NCBI GenBank assembly: GCA_940671915.1
Contig: CALNVZ010002100.1
Span: 22,175,453-22,239,452 of the forward strand
Source: Paracentrotus lividus
Taxonomy: Eukaryota; Echinodermata; Echinoidea; Camarodonta; Echinidae
Reading direction: 5' to 3'
Length of the DNA: 64,000 nt
Position 1 is the stretch's first letter. The number at the start of each line of letters is the position of its first letter. Under the pieces are notes generated by a model. That model had not been told where the DNA came from. It saw only the letters and a program-made list of their open reading frames with translations, and did no database searches. Below, one piece after another: positions 1-13,262 of this stretch. Both the position numbers and the translations under genes were made by a program.

Positions 1-3000
1 AAAAGGAGATAGAATAGATATTGGTACCTTACACATCTATTGTGAACAATAGTATACAGAATATAATATAATATTAATAATAATTCAGGTACATGTACTC
101 ATTGAAGACATGGCAGCCTAGAGTATAGGCATGCAAGCAATATCCCATAGCTATGTGTACAGTCTCTCCATATTCACTCTCTACCAATTTGGAGACAAGA
201 TTGTGCATAAATGAGCTTGTTTTATTATCATGATTGAAAAGATGAGTCATGTTTTTGAGAGGCGGCTGTGTGTCTGCCATCCTCACATCTTCTTCATCAG
301 ATGGGGAGGTGGCATAAAACCAAGAGATGAGATTCATAATTGATGCATACCGATGCTGAGAGTCTAAGCGTAGATGAGCACTTGCTACCAATGTATGTTT
401 GGGTATGCGTTTGTGTGTGATGCTGTGCGTCGTGTGATTTACGTGCAGCGTGCATGCACACACCATTTGTGAATGGAGTAGGAATGATATATTTAAATAT
501 TTTTCCCTTAATTAGTGTGTAAACATTATGCAGAAAGTAGAAGGTCTGTAATATGCTGTATATGCATGTAGCTTTTCAGTATGTTTGACAGTACTGAGGT
601 AGTAACTATAATTTACATTTGCTTTTTACGTCTACCCCCACCCCCTGATGAAAAGTAGACATCTAAAATATCTATAGAGGCATACACTGGTTGTATCAGG
701 CACATTATTCATCGCTCTCCTCATTTCTTTAGAATAATTAAAATAAGAATCTTTATTGTCTATAAAAACCTTTATGCATGGAGCAAAGAGAATACCATAT
801 TTTGGTAAATTATGAAAACCACATCCCACTATGTTAGATCAGGAACAATAAGTGCATTTGCTGTACCACCCATACCTGCAGAAATATGTACAATTTGATT
901 GGTGTTCATCGTATGCATTCTGAGCGGCAAATAGGCATTAACGATAAAGGCCTATATTACATTGTGACTTAAAGTCCTTTTGTTTTTCTGTTAGTGAGCC
1001 ATTGTTTCGAACACCAAAGTGTGAATATTTTAATCTCAATAGTTGTTTTACATAAACCTGGATACTGATTATCATGAACGTGAAGTTTGCAGACGAAGAC
1101 TACATATACTATGTGGTTTTGAATATGGTGTTGGGATGACATGACTGTCATAGCCAGCCCCTGAGTCATACATGAATTAAATACCTTTAGTCTATGAAAG
1201 CTACATTACACATGTATGCAGTAAATTAGTCTGATACATAGTCACATAATAATATTTTACATGCATGAATGAAGTTGAACTATTTTTAAGAGGTGATGAT
1301 TGCTGAAAAAGGCAAAAAAAAACAAAAACATTTAGTAATAATAATAATAACAATGGCCAGTGGCGGATCTGGGGTTTAAACCCCCCCCCCCGCCCTTGGG
1401 CTGCAAATTAAATGTTTTATTTCATGAACGTAACGGGGGGGGGATGGACTCACCGCCACTCGTTTCAAGGTCATTATTTCGATCCCTTCTCTTGGAAAAT
1501 GGCAATATTCTCAAAATGCACACATTGGTCTATCTTTATTCATTAAGGCTACCAGTAGACAAGATGATCAGTTGTTTTGAAATCATAAGGCGTATGTGTA
1601 ATATCACATCTAAAGAAAAGTTATACCCTCTGTGCATCGTCTCTGCTTCTTATAACCCTCGTATTTGATTTCATCGTATGAATGATGAATATAAATTTCT
1701 TTTTGTTTTGTATGACGATGGTTGCCTTATTATTGCGTTTAAGTGACTTTTCTTTTCTGTGTAACCGGTAATGTGGATTTGGCCACTTTGGACGCCATCC
1801 AGAATGTGGGAAGAAAAGAAGGAAATTGTGAGTTTCATCTACATGTAGTTTGCTCTGCCTAATTTCCTTCTTACGAGGAGCAGAGGAAATTCAGCCTGAC
1901 AGAAACAAGAAGCTTAATCAAATAATATGCCATGTTTCATTTTACTTTCATCTAAATCAAATTTCTTGGGAGGTACACTTTCCAAGACATCTGGTATTTC
2001 CGACCAAAAACCTTTGGAACTAAATTAACAACCGGAAACTGGTCGGTAAATGGCACGACATACATTTATATAAAATATGAAATGAAAAGGTCGTTCAAAA
2101 TTTAGAGGGAGGAAAAATTAAAAATTCTCTTATTTGTTCATTACACATTTGTCCTTTGTCCTCTTTATTTCTGCCTTCATGTAAATCTGTCTATGTCTCC
2201 CTACCAATTCTGTCTATTTGTCCATCTGGGGGGCATTTCATTAAAGGACTTGTCGGACATTTTATCCGACATATTTGCTCTCAGCCAATCAGATGCAAGC
2301 ATTTCAGTAGCTTATAACAGTTTGTCAGATAAAACGTCCGACAAGTCCTTTCATGAAACGCCCTCCTGTATACATGAAAGTTGTGAACATGTTGTTTTTT
2401 CTCTTCTCTTCTTCTACTCCTTGTCCTATCAATGAGTACTATTTCTTTATCTTTTGTCTCATATTTTAAAGATATTAGATATATATATTTGTTGATTCTT
2501 TCTCTCATTCTCATTTCCGGAAATACAGTCAAGTTAGATACGATTTGATGCTTTAATGTTTCCAGTCCTGGAAATAGAGGTAATTTAGGGTGCAGGCAAT
2601 GGGCGGGATAGAAGCAAACAAAAATTGGCAGGAAATACATCTGTTTTTTGATGATTATGACTAACTTCGGTGCAAGAAAAGGGGGTTAAAAGTAGCCGTG
2701 ATACACGCACATTCCTACAAGGAAATATCACCCATCCCATATTTAGAAAGCCATATGTAAAATGTGTGTTTTATTGTTTTTTTGTGATTCAAAAGTGCTG
2801 CCCCTTAGTTATTTCCTATTGTCTTTTTATTCATGAAAGATGGCAGGAAGTGTATAAACTCAACAATGAATTCCCATTGGATTTGTAGAAGTGAAGAAAG
2901 AATGAAATAGAACAGTATACCTCCTGTCAATAATTCATCTTCTTCCTATATAAAGGGCCTCTTTCCTTTCTGATTAAAACAATTTAATAAATGCATGCAA

Positions 3001-5760
3001 TGGTCCTATTTATATAAAATTAATCATGTGATATGAAAGTCATGATTGTCACATGGGCATAGTCCGTATACTTATGTACTATATATTTTGTAGTACATGT
3101 AGCATGTAACAGGAAGAGATTATAAATATATTTTTAATAGGTTTCACTCTTTGATCATTTTCTTATATTTCATTACAGTTACAGGCCGATTTTAAGGCTG
3201 TCGGCCTACACTAGCATTACTTTCTGTATGATAATGGTATAATAATGAAGTGAAAACAATTTACATGAACATTTGGAGTTTATTTTCCTCATAATTAATT
3301 AATAATATGCAAAATGCATAAGAAACGAGATTAACTGATATATATGTTCTTTAAGTCCAAACAATATACTTTGAAAGAAAAATTCTTAGAATGTCAGGAA
3401 TATTAAAATATGCAGAAAATAGAAACGACCTTTGATTTGCCGTATTGATATATTGCAAAGTCAGCAAAGCAGGAATGTTATTAAAAATATAGGCCTTAAG
3501 CCTTCACCTAATTTATCTCATAAAATTTGTTCTTTTAATTTGCACTAGACGGAGATCTGAGCAGTTTAATATCATAGTAGCCTGGTTATTTCTCCCATAT
3601 ATTCTTGTTCTTGGTGGATCCCGGTTCAATTTCATTGTCTACGAATCAATATAGCGAGTCATTAAGAATTCCACATACCAGCCTTTCAACAAAGGGACGA
3701 AATACATAGAAAAGGTGGAAAAAATGCTGCAGCCATTGTCAGTATATTGACACTAGGCTAGGTCAGAGTAGGGCTTCAAAATGAATAGCAAAGAATGTAT
3801 GCTTAATAATATGCCTACAAGTATCAGGGGTGTTTTTTTGTAATGGTTGTCTTCTTTTTACGTCTAGATTTCATTCATGTGATAGACTTACATTGTAGGA
3901 TTTATCCACATGAAGTAGACCTAAAGTATGTTTCCGCCCCCCCCCCCAAAAAAAAAAGAAAAAAAAGAAAACTGTGTACATCTCAATGTATTAGCATAGA
4001 GAGGGAAAACAGTTTAGTTTAATACATGTGATTTGAGGGAAGTAATTTTAAGTTTCATATATATACAAGTAAAGCAAATTTCATAAAAATGTGCCTCCAG
4101 CATGAACTTGAAAATATGTATTAAAAATGAAAGAAAAGAAGAAGTGTTTTGTCAGTGGCTGTGCCCTGTCTGTTGCTGTCGCGGAGAAGAAAATTAAATC
4201 AATCCTGGGCTCCATACCCGACATAGTCTGCATAGCTGAGGCCTGTTGATAGCGTGGGAAAGTGACTAGCAAGCACAGAGCTTTCCCTCGCTTGCTTGCA
4301 CGCACGCATACACAAAGATCTCAACAAGAAAGCAAAAGTGAAGGGGGGAAAAAATTGTCTTAAAAAAAAAGTAAAAAAAATGAAGACAGGAAGCATTTTT
4401 GAGCCCATGGAGAATGCATGTTATAATTATGTAGGCCTACTCGTTTTGTATTAGGCATCTCACTGGCATAATTTTCGAAGATGAGAATTAACAATAATTG
4501 TAATAGATATGAAGAATTTCACCTGTTAAAATGTAATTTCCTGGCCATTGAGCGGATGATTTAGCGGTGGTGCTGAGAAAGAGTCTCTCACCGGTGAAGT
4601 GCACAATATGAATTTGGATGGGGGATGTAATCCGAATGATCCCTCAATGATCACTTCTTATTATCAAGAGACAGTAGGAGAAAAATAAGGAAAACGTGAG
4701 AATTGAGAGAAAGAAGAGGAGAAAATAGGCATAATCTGTAAAGAAAAGGGAGAAGAAAATCGTGAAAAGCATTTCTGGTAAAATATATCTAACTATAGAA
4801 TAAAACAATTGGGGAAACACTATTGGCTTCCCAGTAAAAATTGATTTTGAATGGTGGGTATGGCTGTCAAAAATGAAGGAATGGCACAGGCAGTACTATA
4901 AACATAAATTTTATTTGTCATAATTTATGAAATTTATACTTGGGAAATAATGTATGATCCCTTTGTGCTACCCAGGGGAGCTTCGATCTAAGTCATGAAA
5001 ATGCTCAAATACCTTTCATGCTCTTTTTCATCTTTTTTCAACTAAATGTTACAATGTTGCTATTTCAAGATTTAAAAGAGAGTAGGTTTAGTAAAGTTGT
5101 CCTGATATATAATGAAAGGTTCCTGTAGTTTGGGGCCACCATGATCAAATCTCTGTCGAAAAGCAATTTAAGTCTGATGGTCAACATGTGTATTAATGGG
5201 TGATAAGTTGACCCTTTTGATGATGTCAAGTATTTGGGACCAACCATAGTCTTTGTGTACAAAACAATGAGTCACACTTTGTCCTTAAAACAGCAGCCCC
5301 TTAACTTCAACAAAGAAATCTGTACGGATATCTCTAGTGATATTCTTGAAATAATTTTATTCTTGAAATGCAATGAAACATTACTTAATAACTCTTTACA
5401 TTAACAGGTTTCTTGCAGCTACGTGTACTCTGGCTCCCTTCAAATTTTTAGGGAAAAAAGGGGTCTCATTTGATGAAAAGAACAATACAGAGCCTCCTTG
5501 ACGATAGGTCTCTGAGACTCCCATGATGCATCAGAGGCATCAATTTGGAGAGGACCTCTGCGGCAAAAATGTGTTTGATTTTCCCCGTAATGTCTCAGAG
5601 ACTCTGGAAGATCTATGTCTCTGATACAGAGTGGCAAAATAGTCCCAAACCCTTCTCATGGCAAGTGAGAAATCATAGTCAGAGGACTACAAGGACTATT
5701 TCAGGTGCACTACTTTTTCAGAAGTACTTACCGTATTTGTGTCTTTCTGTTTCTTTGCAG
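1..5760. other. Upstream flank or 5' intron of the VGLL4-like gene
   Basis: No coding exon could be supported here. The stretch is AT-rich with G/C and A homopolymer runs near 1381, 1435, 3937 and 3950. It contains one clear small inverted-repeat element at 2228-2366. Around 5509 and 5591 there are short palindromes of the type GTCTCTGAGAC and GTCTCAGAGAC just ahead of the first recognised VGLL4 exon. Since VGLL4 genes usually have alternative upstream first exons, this region is probably intron or promoter, but no promoter element was identified. Confidence 0.5.
2228..2366. repeat. MITE-like inverted repeat, GGGGGCATTTCAT family
   Basis: About 139 bp with long terminal inverted repeats. The left end reads GGGGGCATTTCATTAAAGGA and continues with a TTGTCGGACA block. 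The right end is its complement with few changes (GATAAAACGTCCGACAAGTC then a CTTTCATGAAACGCCC block). A second member of the same family lies at 37769-37906 in ATG7 intron 4. No coding capacity, so it is a non-autonomous DNA element. Confidence 0.75.
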
Positions 5761-8700
5761 GTGACATGGGTTACGCCATGGGTGGACGATCTGAATCTCT
5801 AAGGAGCTACCGTCACGCATCAACCGTCAGCGCCGAAGTGTAGAGAGAAGAGAAGGTCCACTCATTATGAAATGTGATGGAGACCACAATCATAAGGCTA
5901 CAAGTACAGCCACGACATCGACAAGGTGCGCCAGCACGCAAACGTGAGTGTCCCGCTTTGCTTCGCTAAATTCGCATCATAACAGGAAATAATCTTTTTT
6001 TCAGACAGGTAGGGCTACACGCTCCCCCACTCCCTTTAAAAAAAAAGAAGAAGCCTCATTGGCATTCAAAAATAAACAAATTTCAAAAGAAATATGAAAC
6101 CTACATTTTCTTTACCTCTTCGTTGAATTACACCCTTTTAGCAATCACTACATACATGTATCAATTACATCACTTTCTGAGAGTTAAATGAGTAAATTCT
6201 TATACAAGTTTGTACCCAGTTGTTTTCTGCATGGCCTTCGCAAAAAAAAACCTTAGTGATTGTTTGTTGCATTATTGTTTTTGTCATTAGCATGAAACAC
6301 TTGGACAATGTATTCTCAAATTGCCACAGAAGTATGTGTCCTGAAAGTTAAGGTAGATATATGTTTGTCTACGTGTATATCAGTACTGCCAACCTAAAAG
6401 CGTATTTTGTCTTTTCATTTGGATAAGGGGTACAAACTCATTAGGTGTCAATAATTATTCAGATTGTAAATATGTCAATCTCCATCCACCTGTCGACCTG
6501 AAAACCTTTATTATTCAATTATTTTCAATAGAAAACAAGGTAAATATGCCAAACATTTTGACAAGTGTGTCATCCCTGCACAAAAGCATTCGTTCTGGTA
6601 AATGAGGGACATAGACAATTCATTGGACAATTAAATGTTTCTATGAAGACAGGTGCGATGTAGTATGGCATGATGGTGCTGTGCATTCATAGACATCTAT
6701 AGATCTTAGTACCCTTAAGAAGCGAAAGAGGATAGAAAAAGTACAGAATACGCTTTTTTGTTTGGCAGGTCTGGTATATGACTGTGTAAGCAGACATGTA
6801 CGTAGGAGGTCGTTTGGATCTTGATTTCTTTTTTCTTTTAATTGTTTAAATACTACACTCTGACCCTCGGTATTGATAAGAATCAAATTGCTGAAATTGT
6901 ATTTGCTCAGTGCTAGGGATGGATATAAGCCACATTCCTAACATATGTGAGTTGATATGACTGTTTCTATGGATCTATTCACACAATAAACTTTAGCTTT
7001 GGGTTGGAAATCACAACAATTCAAGCTAAAAGATATTACCGATATAGAGATTTAAAACATTTTGGACAATATCAGTGGCATGAAATTGGAATTGTTTTCT
7101 ATGTGCATGATTATATACATGTACCTGTATTGTATGTGAGTTGTTGTTACACATGAAGTAAAATGTGAATTTACCTAAGAAATGTGTAGTTATCTCTTCA
7201 GGTCATATTGATTGATAATGCACATACTTGGAATGTATACTATTCCTTTTCCCTGTATAGAATTTCAAAAAAATTAGGGTCATACAAAGAGCTCGAAATG
7301 GGGATTTCTTTTGCCTATGGGGGTCTGCAAGACGGTAAACAATAGGAACCACAGCTCGACTATTGACCGATTCTTAAATGTATGGCATTGGAATTACTTT
7401 GAGGTCTTTTGTGAATGGAATGTGTCCTTTTGGATAGAATTTGACCTGATAATAACAAGAACAACTCCCACACACAAGAATTACAAAACTGAGTGGTTCT
7501 ATTTCAGTCTATGAACTTATACTGTAAGATCCCATTGATAGACATGTACTTCAGTATGGTCTACAAGTGGGTTAGGTACTACATGCTGGTGTGTCAATGT
7601 TTTTATGATTATAGAACAGTTTCTGAAAGCAAAGTCTGGTAACTGAAATAGTTTGTAAGCAATAAATAAAGATTAAAAACTGCACAAATCTGAAATGAGA
7701 TATCTTGGTTTTATTATGACCTCCTTCACTCAATGAAACAACCAAAACAATAACTCTCAATTTTGTTGCAATGAATGTTTATATATTTCTGGATATTTCC
7801 ATTTCTGACAGTTCACTGATATAAAAAAGATGGCGTTTCTCGATAGTTCTTTATACATATTTCACGTAAATGTAGAATACAATCAGGTTCAATCTTAATA
7901 TTATACTCAAACGTTGCATTTATTTTCCTGTTCCCATTTGTATTTTAGATTAATCACAAGTGAGATGGTTGGGATCCCCGAGATCAATCCAGACCTTCCG
8001 ATCCCAAGCAGTTCCAGTCTCATGTCACAAGACACCCTGGCAAAGAGATCTCTCCCACCCCCACCACCACCACCACACCCCTCCCATAGGCACAGACACC
8101 TACCCCAGCAGGTCCTTCGTCCTTCAGTCATCACCTGTGCTCCGGCCCCCTTGATGAGAGAGCCTGATAGGACCAATGGAGGAGGACCAGTAGCAATGGG
8201 ACCAGGAGCTGGAGCGGGACTGGGTCCGGTTCCCCCATACCTCAATGGAAGTGCTAGTAGCGCAGAGAGATGGTCGGCAAGGATGCCACAAAATCACCTA
8301 CCTACACAACCACAGAATGCAGGTGAGAAGGGATCATTGGTAGATTCCAAACTCTTATTTTGAGATGTACTTTCACTGAAAATGTGAAGGATTAACCCAA
8401 TTATATGTAGTGTGCAGTCAACTTTGTCTTTTGAGAATGATAAACTAGCATTGTCATTGAAGAAATCTGACTAATGAAGGATTAAAAACAAAGGAATAAA
8501 AAGAGAAGATGATTTGGAAAGTCCTTTGACTGAGGCAATTAATCAACTAATGCAAGTTTGACATATTCAAGGTTGACTATATTTCATATTCATAATATTA
8601 TTAGCTCGGGGAGCAATTTAAAATAATGTTTGTCATACTTTGAAAGCACTGTCAGAAATCTAAACAGTGTGAATGCCTTTGGTGGTGTATCATTATTCAT

Positions 8701-9167
8701 TGTTGCATGTAATACAAGGGAAGAAAAGATACGTCTTTAATTGGGATAGGATAATAAAAAGATTTCTGGTATGTGTACAGTCATCCATTACCAGATATAT
8801 TTCTGCTGCATTTATCATAATACAATTTTCATGATTCTTCACAGATATAGATCCCGACATTGAGGAGCACTTCAGGAGAAGCTTGGGCCAAAACTACCGA
8901 GAGGCTTACTCCAGTCCCCCTCCTACAGCAACCACTCCTCCTTCAGCCCCCTCCCCAACCCTCAGACAATCCTCATCATCCCCTAAAGAAGTCAACATCA
9001 CTGGGTCTGTGGATGACCACTTCGCCAAGGCTCTTGGGGACAAGTGGTCGCAGATCAAGGATGTCATTGAGCCAGTGTCAGACAGGACGTCGCCCTCAGT
9101 GTCCCCATCGTTAGGTCTGTCGTCATCGCCCGTTGTCCAGCAGCACCAAGCGTCTGTTGCTTCGTGA
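5761..9167 (+). CDS. VGLL4: Vestigial-like family member 4 (VGLL4-like), TEAD cofactor, 3 exons
   Basis: VGLL4 is a nuclear cofactor that binds TEAD factors through short TDU motifs and competes with YAP, so it acts as a brake in Hippo signalling. Exons: 5761-5943 (ATG at 5867), 7949-8322 and 8845-9167 (TGA at 9165-9167). Splice sites are AG/GT and the phases join exactly, giving 774 coding bases and 257 residues. Exon 2 encodes a Pro/His-rich linker and the motif RPSVITCA (residues 83-90), shared with vertebrate VGLL4. Exon 3 encodes TDU1 (DPDIEEHFRRSLG, about 153-165) and TDU2 (VDDHFAKALGDKWSQIK, about 206-222), followed by a Ser/Pro tail. The VDDHF/EEHF pair is diagnostic of VGLL4 against VGLL1-3. 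Exon 1 is supported by its splice sites and phase only. The same frame runs upstream of the ATG to a TGA at 5792, so this start is plausible, but alternative 5' exons before the window are likely. The gene points toward ATG7 on the opposite strand. Confidence 0.92.
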
Positions 9168-12100
9168 ACCGCGGTTAGATGGTAATCGTCAGTGAACATT
9201 CAAAACTTGAGACAATTGTCTCCATAATAAGCGGTGGTGAGACGATCAGGTGCCTGAATGACCCTTGGATTACATAATGTGCACTTCTTGATTCATGTCA
9301 TGTTCAAGCAACACAGTTTATCTGAGCTACAGCCTTTCTTGACCTGCTTTCAGTCTAGTCATCTTTCGTGTTGCCAGTCAGTCTTGTTGTGGAGGAACCA
9401 TTACATGCACCATTCATCCAATATACAGAACAAGGACTGATAAAGTCTAGCTTATTGTATAATAATGTCTATAAGTTCCAGACTGGCTCCAAGCAATCAT
9501 CTAGGTTGTGTAAATGAGATATTTCCAAGAAAAGTAAGTATTGGGAACATCAATTTGCTTTATAACTGGCATCAAGAGGAAACCATTGATCATCTCAAGA
9601 AAGTTGATGTAGGTATTCATCTTGCTAGCTCTTTGCATGCCACATTAATTTTAAGCATAAAAAAGAAGACTTTTCTCTTTAATTATTAAAAATAGTATAA
9701 CAATATTTGCTTAGTACGAACAACAAAAAATTATGCCACAGACCCGGTTCTAGCATTATCAGTGATTTCCAGATATTTTAGCCAAGCCATTACAGAGAAA
9801 ATCAATTATTACGATTGTATAGTTAATAAGTACAATTGTGACTAAAGTCGAAATTGGCAGGCAAAGAGTTAAGAGCTATATTACAAATCAATTTTAATTT
9901 CAATTAAGTCACTTCTTTCTCATCCAAGTTGGCTATCGTGACAGTCGTTATCACAGTACAATGTAACATTGCCATCAGTGGTATAACTACCAAGGTAACA
10001 TTTCTCAGCAGCCAATCAACATCAAGTATTTCATGAAAGTTACAATTGATGGCAAAGTTACTCTAAGAGCAAGTTTAATGCAATGGCAACCCAGGCGACT
10101 GAAATATGTTGTGCTATGTTAGAGTAATATCTGTGGTTACACATTTTATTATATAATGTCTTGTACACGTCTCCTAATGTGTTATGATCCACCCTATTGC
10201 CATACAAGTGTGTAAATTATGGATGTAGATTATAATGAAGACAAAAGGGTTAATTTTTTCCCCGTTATAATGAAGATAAAAGGTTACAGCTTCCCTTGTA
10301 TGGGCCCTCTTGTTAAAACAGACCCCTCCCACTGTGGAAAACAACAGGTAACACAATATTTAAAACAGTATTGATATTAATGAGTCGTCTGAAAAGGAAA
10401 ACAGGGAGAAAGAGAAAAAGAGAGTGTGTGGAAGATAGGGCATATAACTATGAAAAGAATTAGAGATCGAGAGAGAGAGAGAAGAGGAGAAAAAAGAGCA
10501 GAGAATAATGAAAAGAATTAGAGATCGAGAGAGAGAGAGAAGAGGAGAAAAAAGAGCAGAGAATAATGAAAAGAATTAGGGATCGAGAGAAAGGAAGAGA
10601 AGAGGAGAAAAAGAAGAGCAGAGAATTGTGAAAAGAATGAGAGATGGAGAGAGAAAATGAGAGAGAACAGAAGAAAGAGAGAGAGGAGGAAAGAGGAGCA
10701 GGTGTGGTTATGACTATTTGGCTAGTAGCCAGGTAACAGGCGGCTTTTGTGTATCAAATTGAGATACAAGGGGGCAATGAATCTGATTTCCATGTTCCTT
10801 TATAAATGGAAATAAAAGCCCCCCAAGGAGCCAATAAGAAGACAATAGTGTCTGTCAAAAATGACAAAGGCTGTGTGTGGTACGGGTACTAATCATAAAT
10901 CCAGCCAAAACAATAGTGAAATCAAGATGACTTTAAACTCTTTTAATATATATTTTTACTGTTTAGAGCGAGAAGGGAATATACTTTTCTTTAGTTTTGT
11001 TCTTGTAGCTCTCTGTGAACAAGGGCGTTGCCAATTAGAAAGCTGTGTACATTCATAAAAAGGAGTTTGTATTATGTCACATGTGCACAGAACACCCACA
11101 ACCTCATTTCTCCTTCTCTCTCTCTCTCTTTTAAATCTCTTTCTCTCTTTCTAATATTTTGAATTCGCACACATGAAGATGAGAGGATCCCAATAGATGC
11201 CTATTACTATTGATTATGCGATCTGTATTGAGGCAGGATCAGAAATTACTCACTGAATCTCCTTAATATTGCAATATTTGTAAACCAGCATGTAACCATC
11301 TTGTAAACACTTCATAATCTGTTTGGGGCTCCAATATTTGTATGAAAATAAGAAACAAGGTGGCCCTTACATTGCGTTCTTCATTTTCATATTTAAAAAT
11401 ATCATGCATGTCTCACAAAGACCAGATATTTTCCATATACTGAGAGAAATTAAGGAGACCCATGCCTGCCAACTGTTCCTATTTAGTAGGAATGTTCCTA
11501 TATTCCTGCTGTTAATTGAGGCTAATTTACTTAATGTTCGTAATTTCTAGATGAGGTTTGGGCCTGAAATTAGAGGAGATAAGTGGATGTTCCTATTTTT
11601 GGAGAATTTTTTTCCCATTTGCTCCTAATTATCGGTAGTTTAAGTTGGCAGGTGTGCAGACCTGTAATCATAGAATAAATTATATTGCAAGATCTGGCAA
11701 TAGTTGGAATCATGTCCTGTGATGTTATAAAACAGTTTTCTATATAAAATAGATGTTAAATTGTTCATTCATGCTCTAAAAGTGGAACTTTCCTTGGCCA
11801 TGTAATAATCTTAAAATAGTTACTGGAATTGATTGATTACAATCACTGTTAAATTTCAAGTTTTATGGTAATCTTAGGGTAGCCGTGTTACAGTTTTCCC
11901 CTCAAAAATATACCAATGACTTTGATATGGACATCCATGTACCATGCACATACACAATATTTGGTAATACCTGGAATAGAAAACCTTAATATCTTTTAAA
12001 ATACAACTTATCTTGAAAAAAAGAGAAAAAGAAGTAGATAATCATGGATATGGACAGATGAAAGTCACTTTATATTATTTTTTTTTCATGTAATATTCAT

Positions 12101-12770
12101 GTAACCTCTGTGATGAATATACTACCCTCACTCTATCTATTGGTATTTTTTATACATTTTAATGTGAAGTATATGCACTAAATGTATATTTTGCAGCAAT
12201 AAAAGTAAAGTTGGTCCTTTGCCATTCCCAACTTGTACTTTGTATACTCCTATCAACAAAAGAAACACATGCTCATGTATCATTAGAAATGTACATAACG
12301 TGTCAGGACAAGTTTACCTGTATGAAATATCTGTAAATATTGTACAATATAAACTGAATTATATGAGAAGAATAATTGTGAAGGCTTTGTTTTTATTGTG
12401 AAAGATAGGCTTGTGGTATTAATGTTGACAGATGTTGTAATGTATTGTTTCTAAATGTACAATGGTGGTCCATAGTCAAAGTGAATGACACCCCAAGGAG
12501 TCTGAAAACTTGGAAGTATCCTTCAAAATTATGTCGTGTGTAACATGTTGAATTAAGTGTGGAGACTTTGTGTATTGTACCACGTTGACAAACGACAGGA
12601 AAAGTTATAAATGTAGCCAGTCATTATTGTGAAATAAAATATGGACATTTTATATAAAAAACATTCTTTTAGCTGTATTTGAGTTTCTCAGATTATTCTA
12701 AAGTCTTGACTTTTTAGTGGAGCGACATATTTTTGTAAAGTATTGATTAACCAGGCATGATGATTATGTT
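9168..12770. other. VGLL4 3' flank, probably including its 3' UTR
   Basis: No coding exon seen. AT-rich sequence, with possible AATAAA signals on the plus strand near 10808, 11672, 12196 and 12634. I cannot tell which one ends the VGLL4 transcript. A purine-rich minisatellite occupies 10451-10700. The rest holds no recognisable gene or RNA. Confidence 0.5.
10451..10700. repeat. GA-rich minisatellite, 58-bp period
   Basis: The word TGAAAAGAAT recurs at 10451, 10509, 10567 and 10629, so the unit is 58, 58 and then 62 bp. The first two units are almost identical (AGAGATCGAGAGAGAGAGAG then GAAGAGGAGAAAAAAGAGCA); the last two diverge. The whole 10380-10700 stretch is almost pure purine on the plus strand. 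Confidence 0.9.
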
Positions 12771-12779
12771 GGCCACAAC

Positions 12780-13262
12780 AATGATGGTGATGACATTGAT
12801 GATGATGATGGTGGTGATTGCAGTTGATATGGAGATGATGATGATGATGATGCAAAGTATGCAACTTGCTATGATTAGATGATGGTCATAAGGATGATGA
12901 TTGTGTTGGTAGTGGGGGAGATGACGGAGGTGAAGAAGATGGTGTTAATGTTTATGATGACGATGATGATGTTGGTGGTGATTACGATGAGATGATGTTT
13001 GTAATGAAGACGGTGGTATAAGGGTTATGGTGATGATGATCATGACGACGATGATGGTGGTGGTGGTGGTAACGGTGAGATGATGTTTGTGATGAAGATG
13101 ATAACTACAATGATAACGATGATGATGACGATGATGGTGGTGGTGGTGGCGTTTGTGTTCGTAATGGTTATGTTGAGATGATATTGGTGATTAAGATGAT
13201 GGTAATGACTATATTGATGATGATGATGATGGTGATGATAGTGGGAATAACAATGAGATAAT
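12780..13262. repeat. (GAT)n-type simple-sequence array
   Basis: Imperfect GAT/GGT/GAC triplet array on the plus strand, with interspersed units such as GATGATGATG and GGTGGTGGTGG. It creates a spurious His-rich open frame on the minus strand. An array of the complementary phase (ATC on the plus strand) lies about 5.5 kb away at 18300-19080. Confidence 0.9.

Noticed and set aside
7907..8245. 112-residue minus-strand frame opposite VGLL4 exon 2
   Set aside because: Gly-rich shadow of the Pro-rich VGLL4 exon, which has matching splice phases and family motifs on the plus strand.
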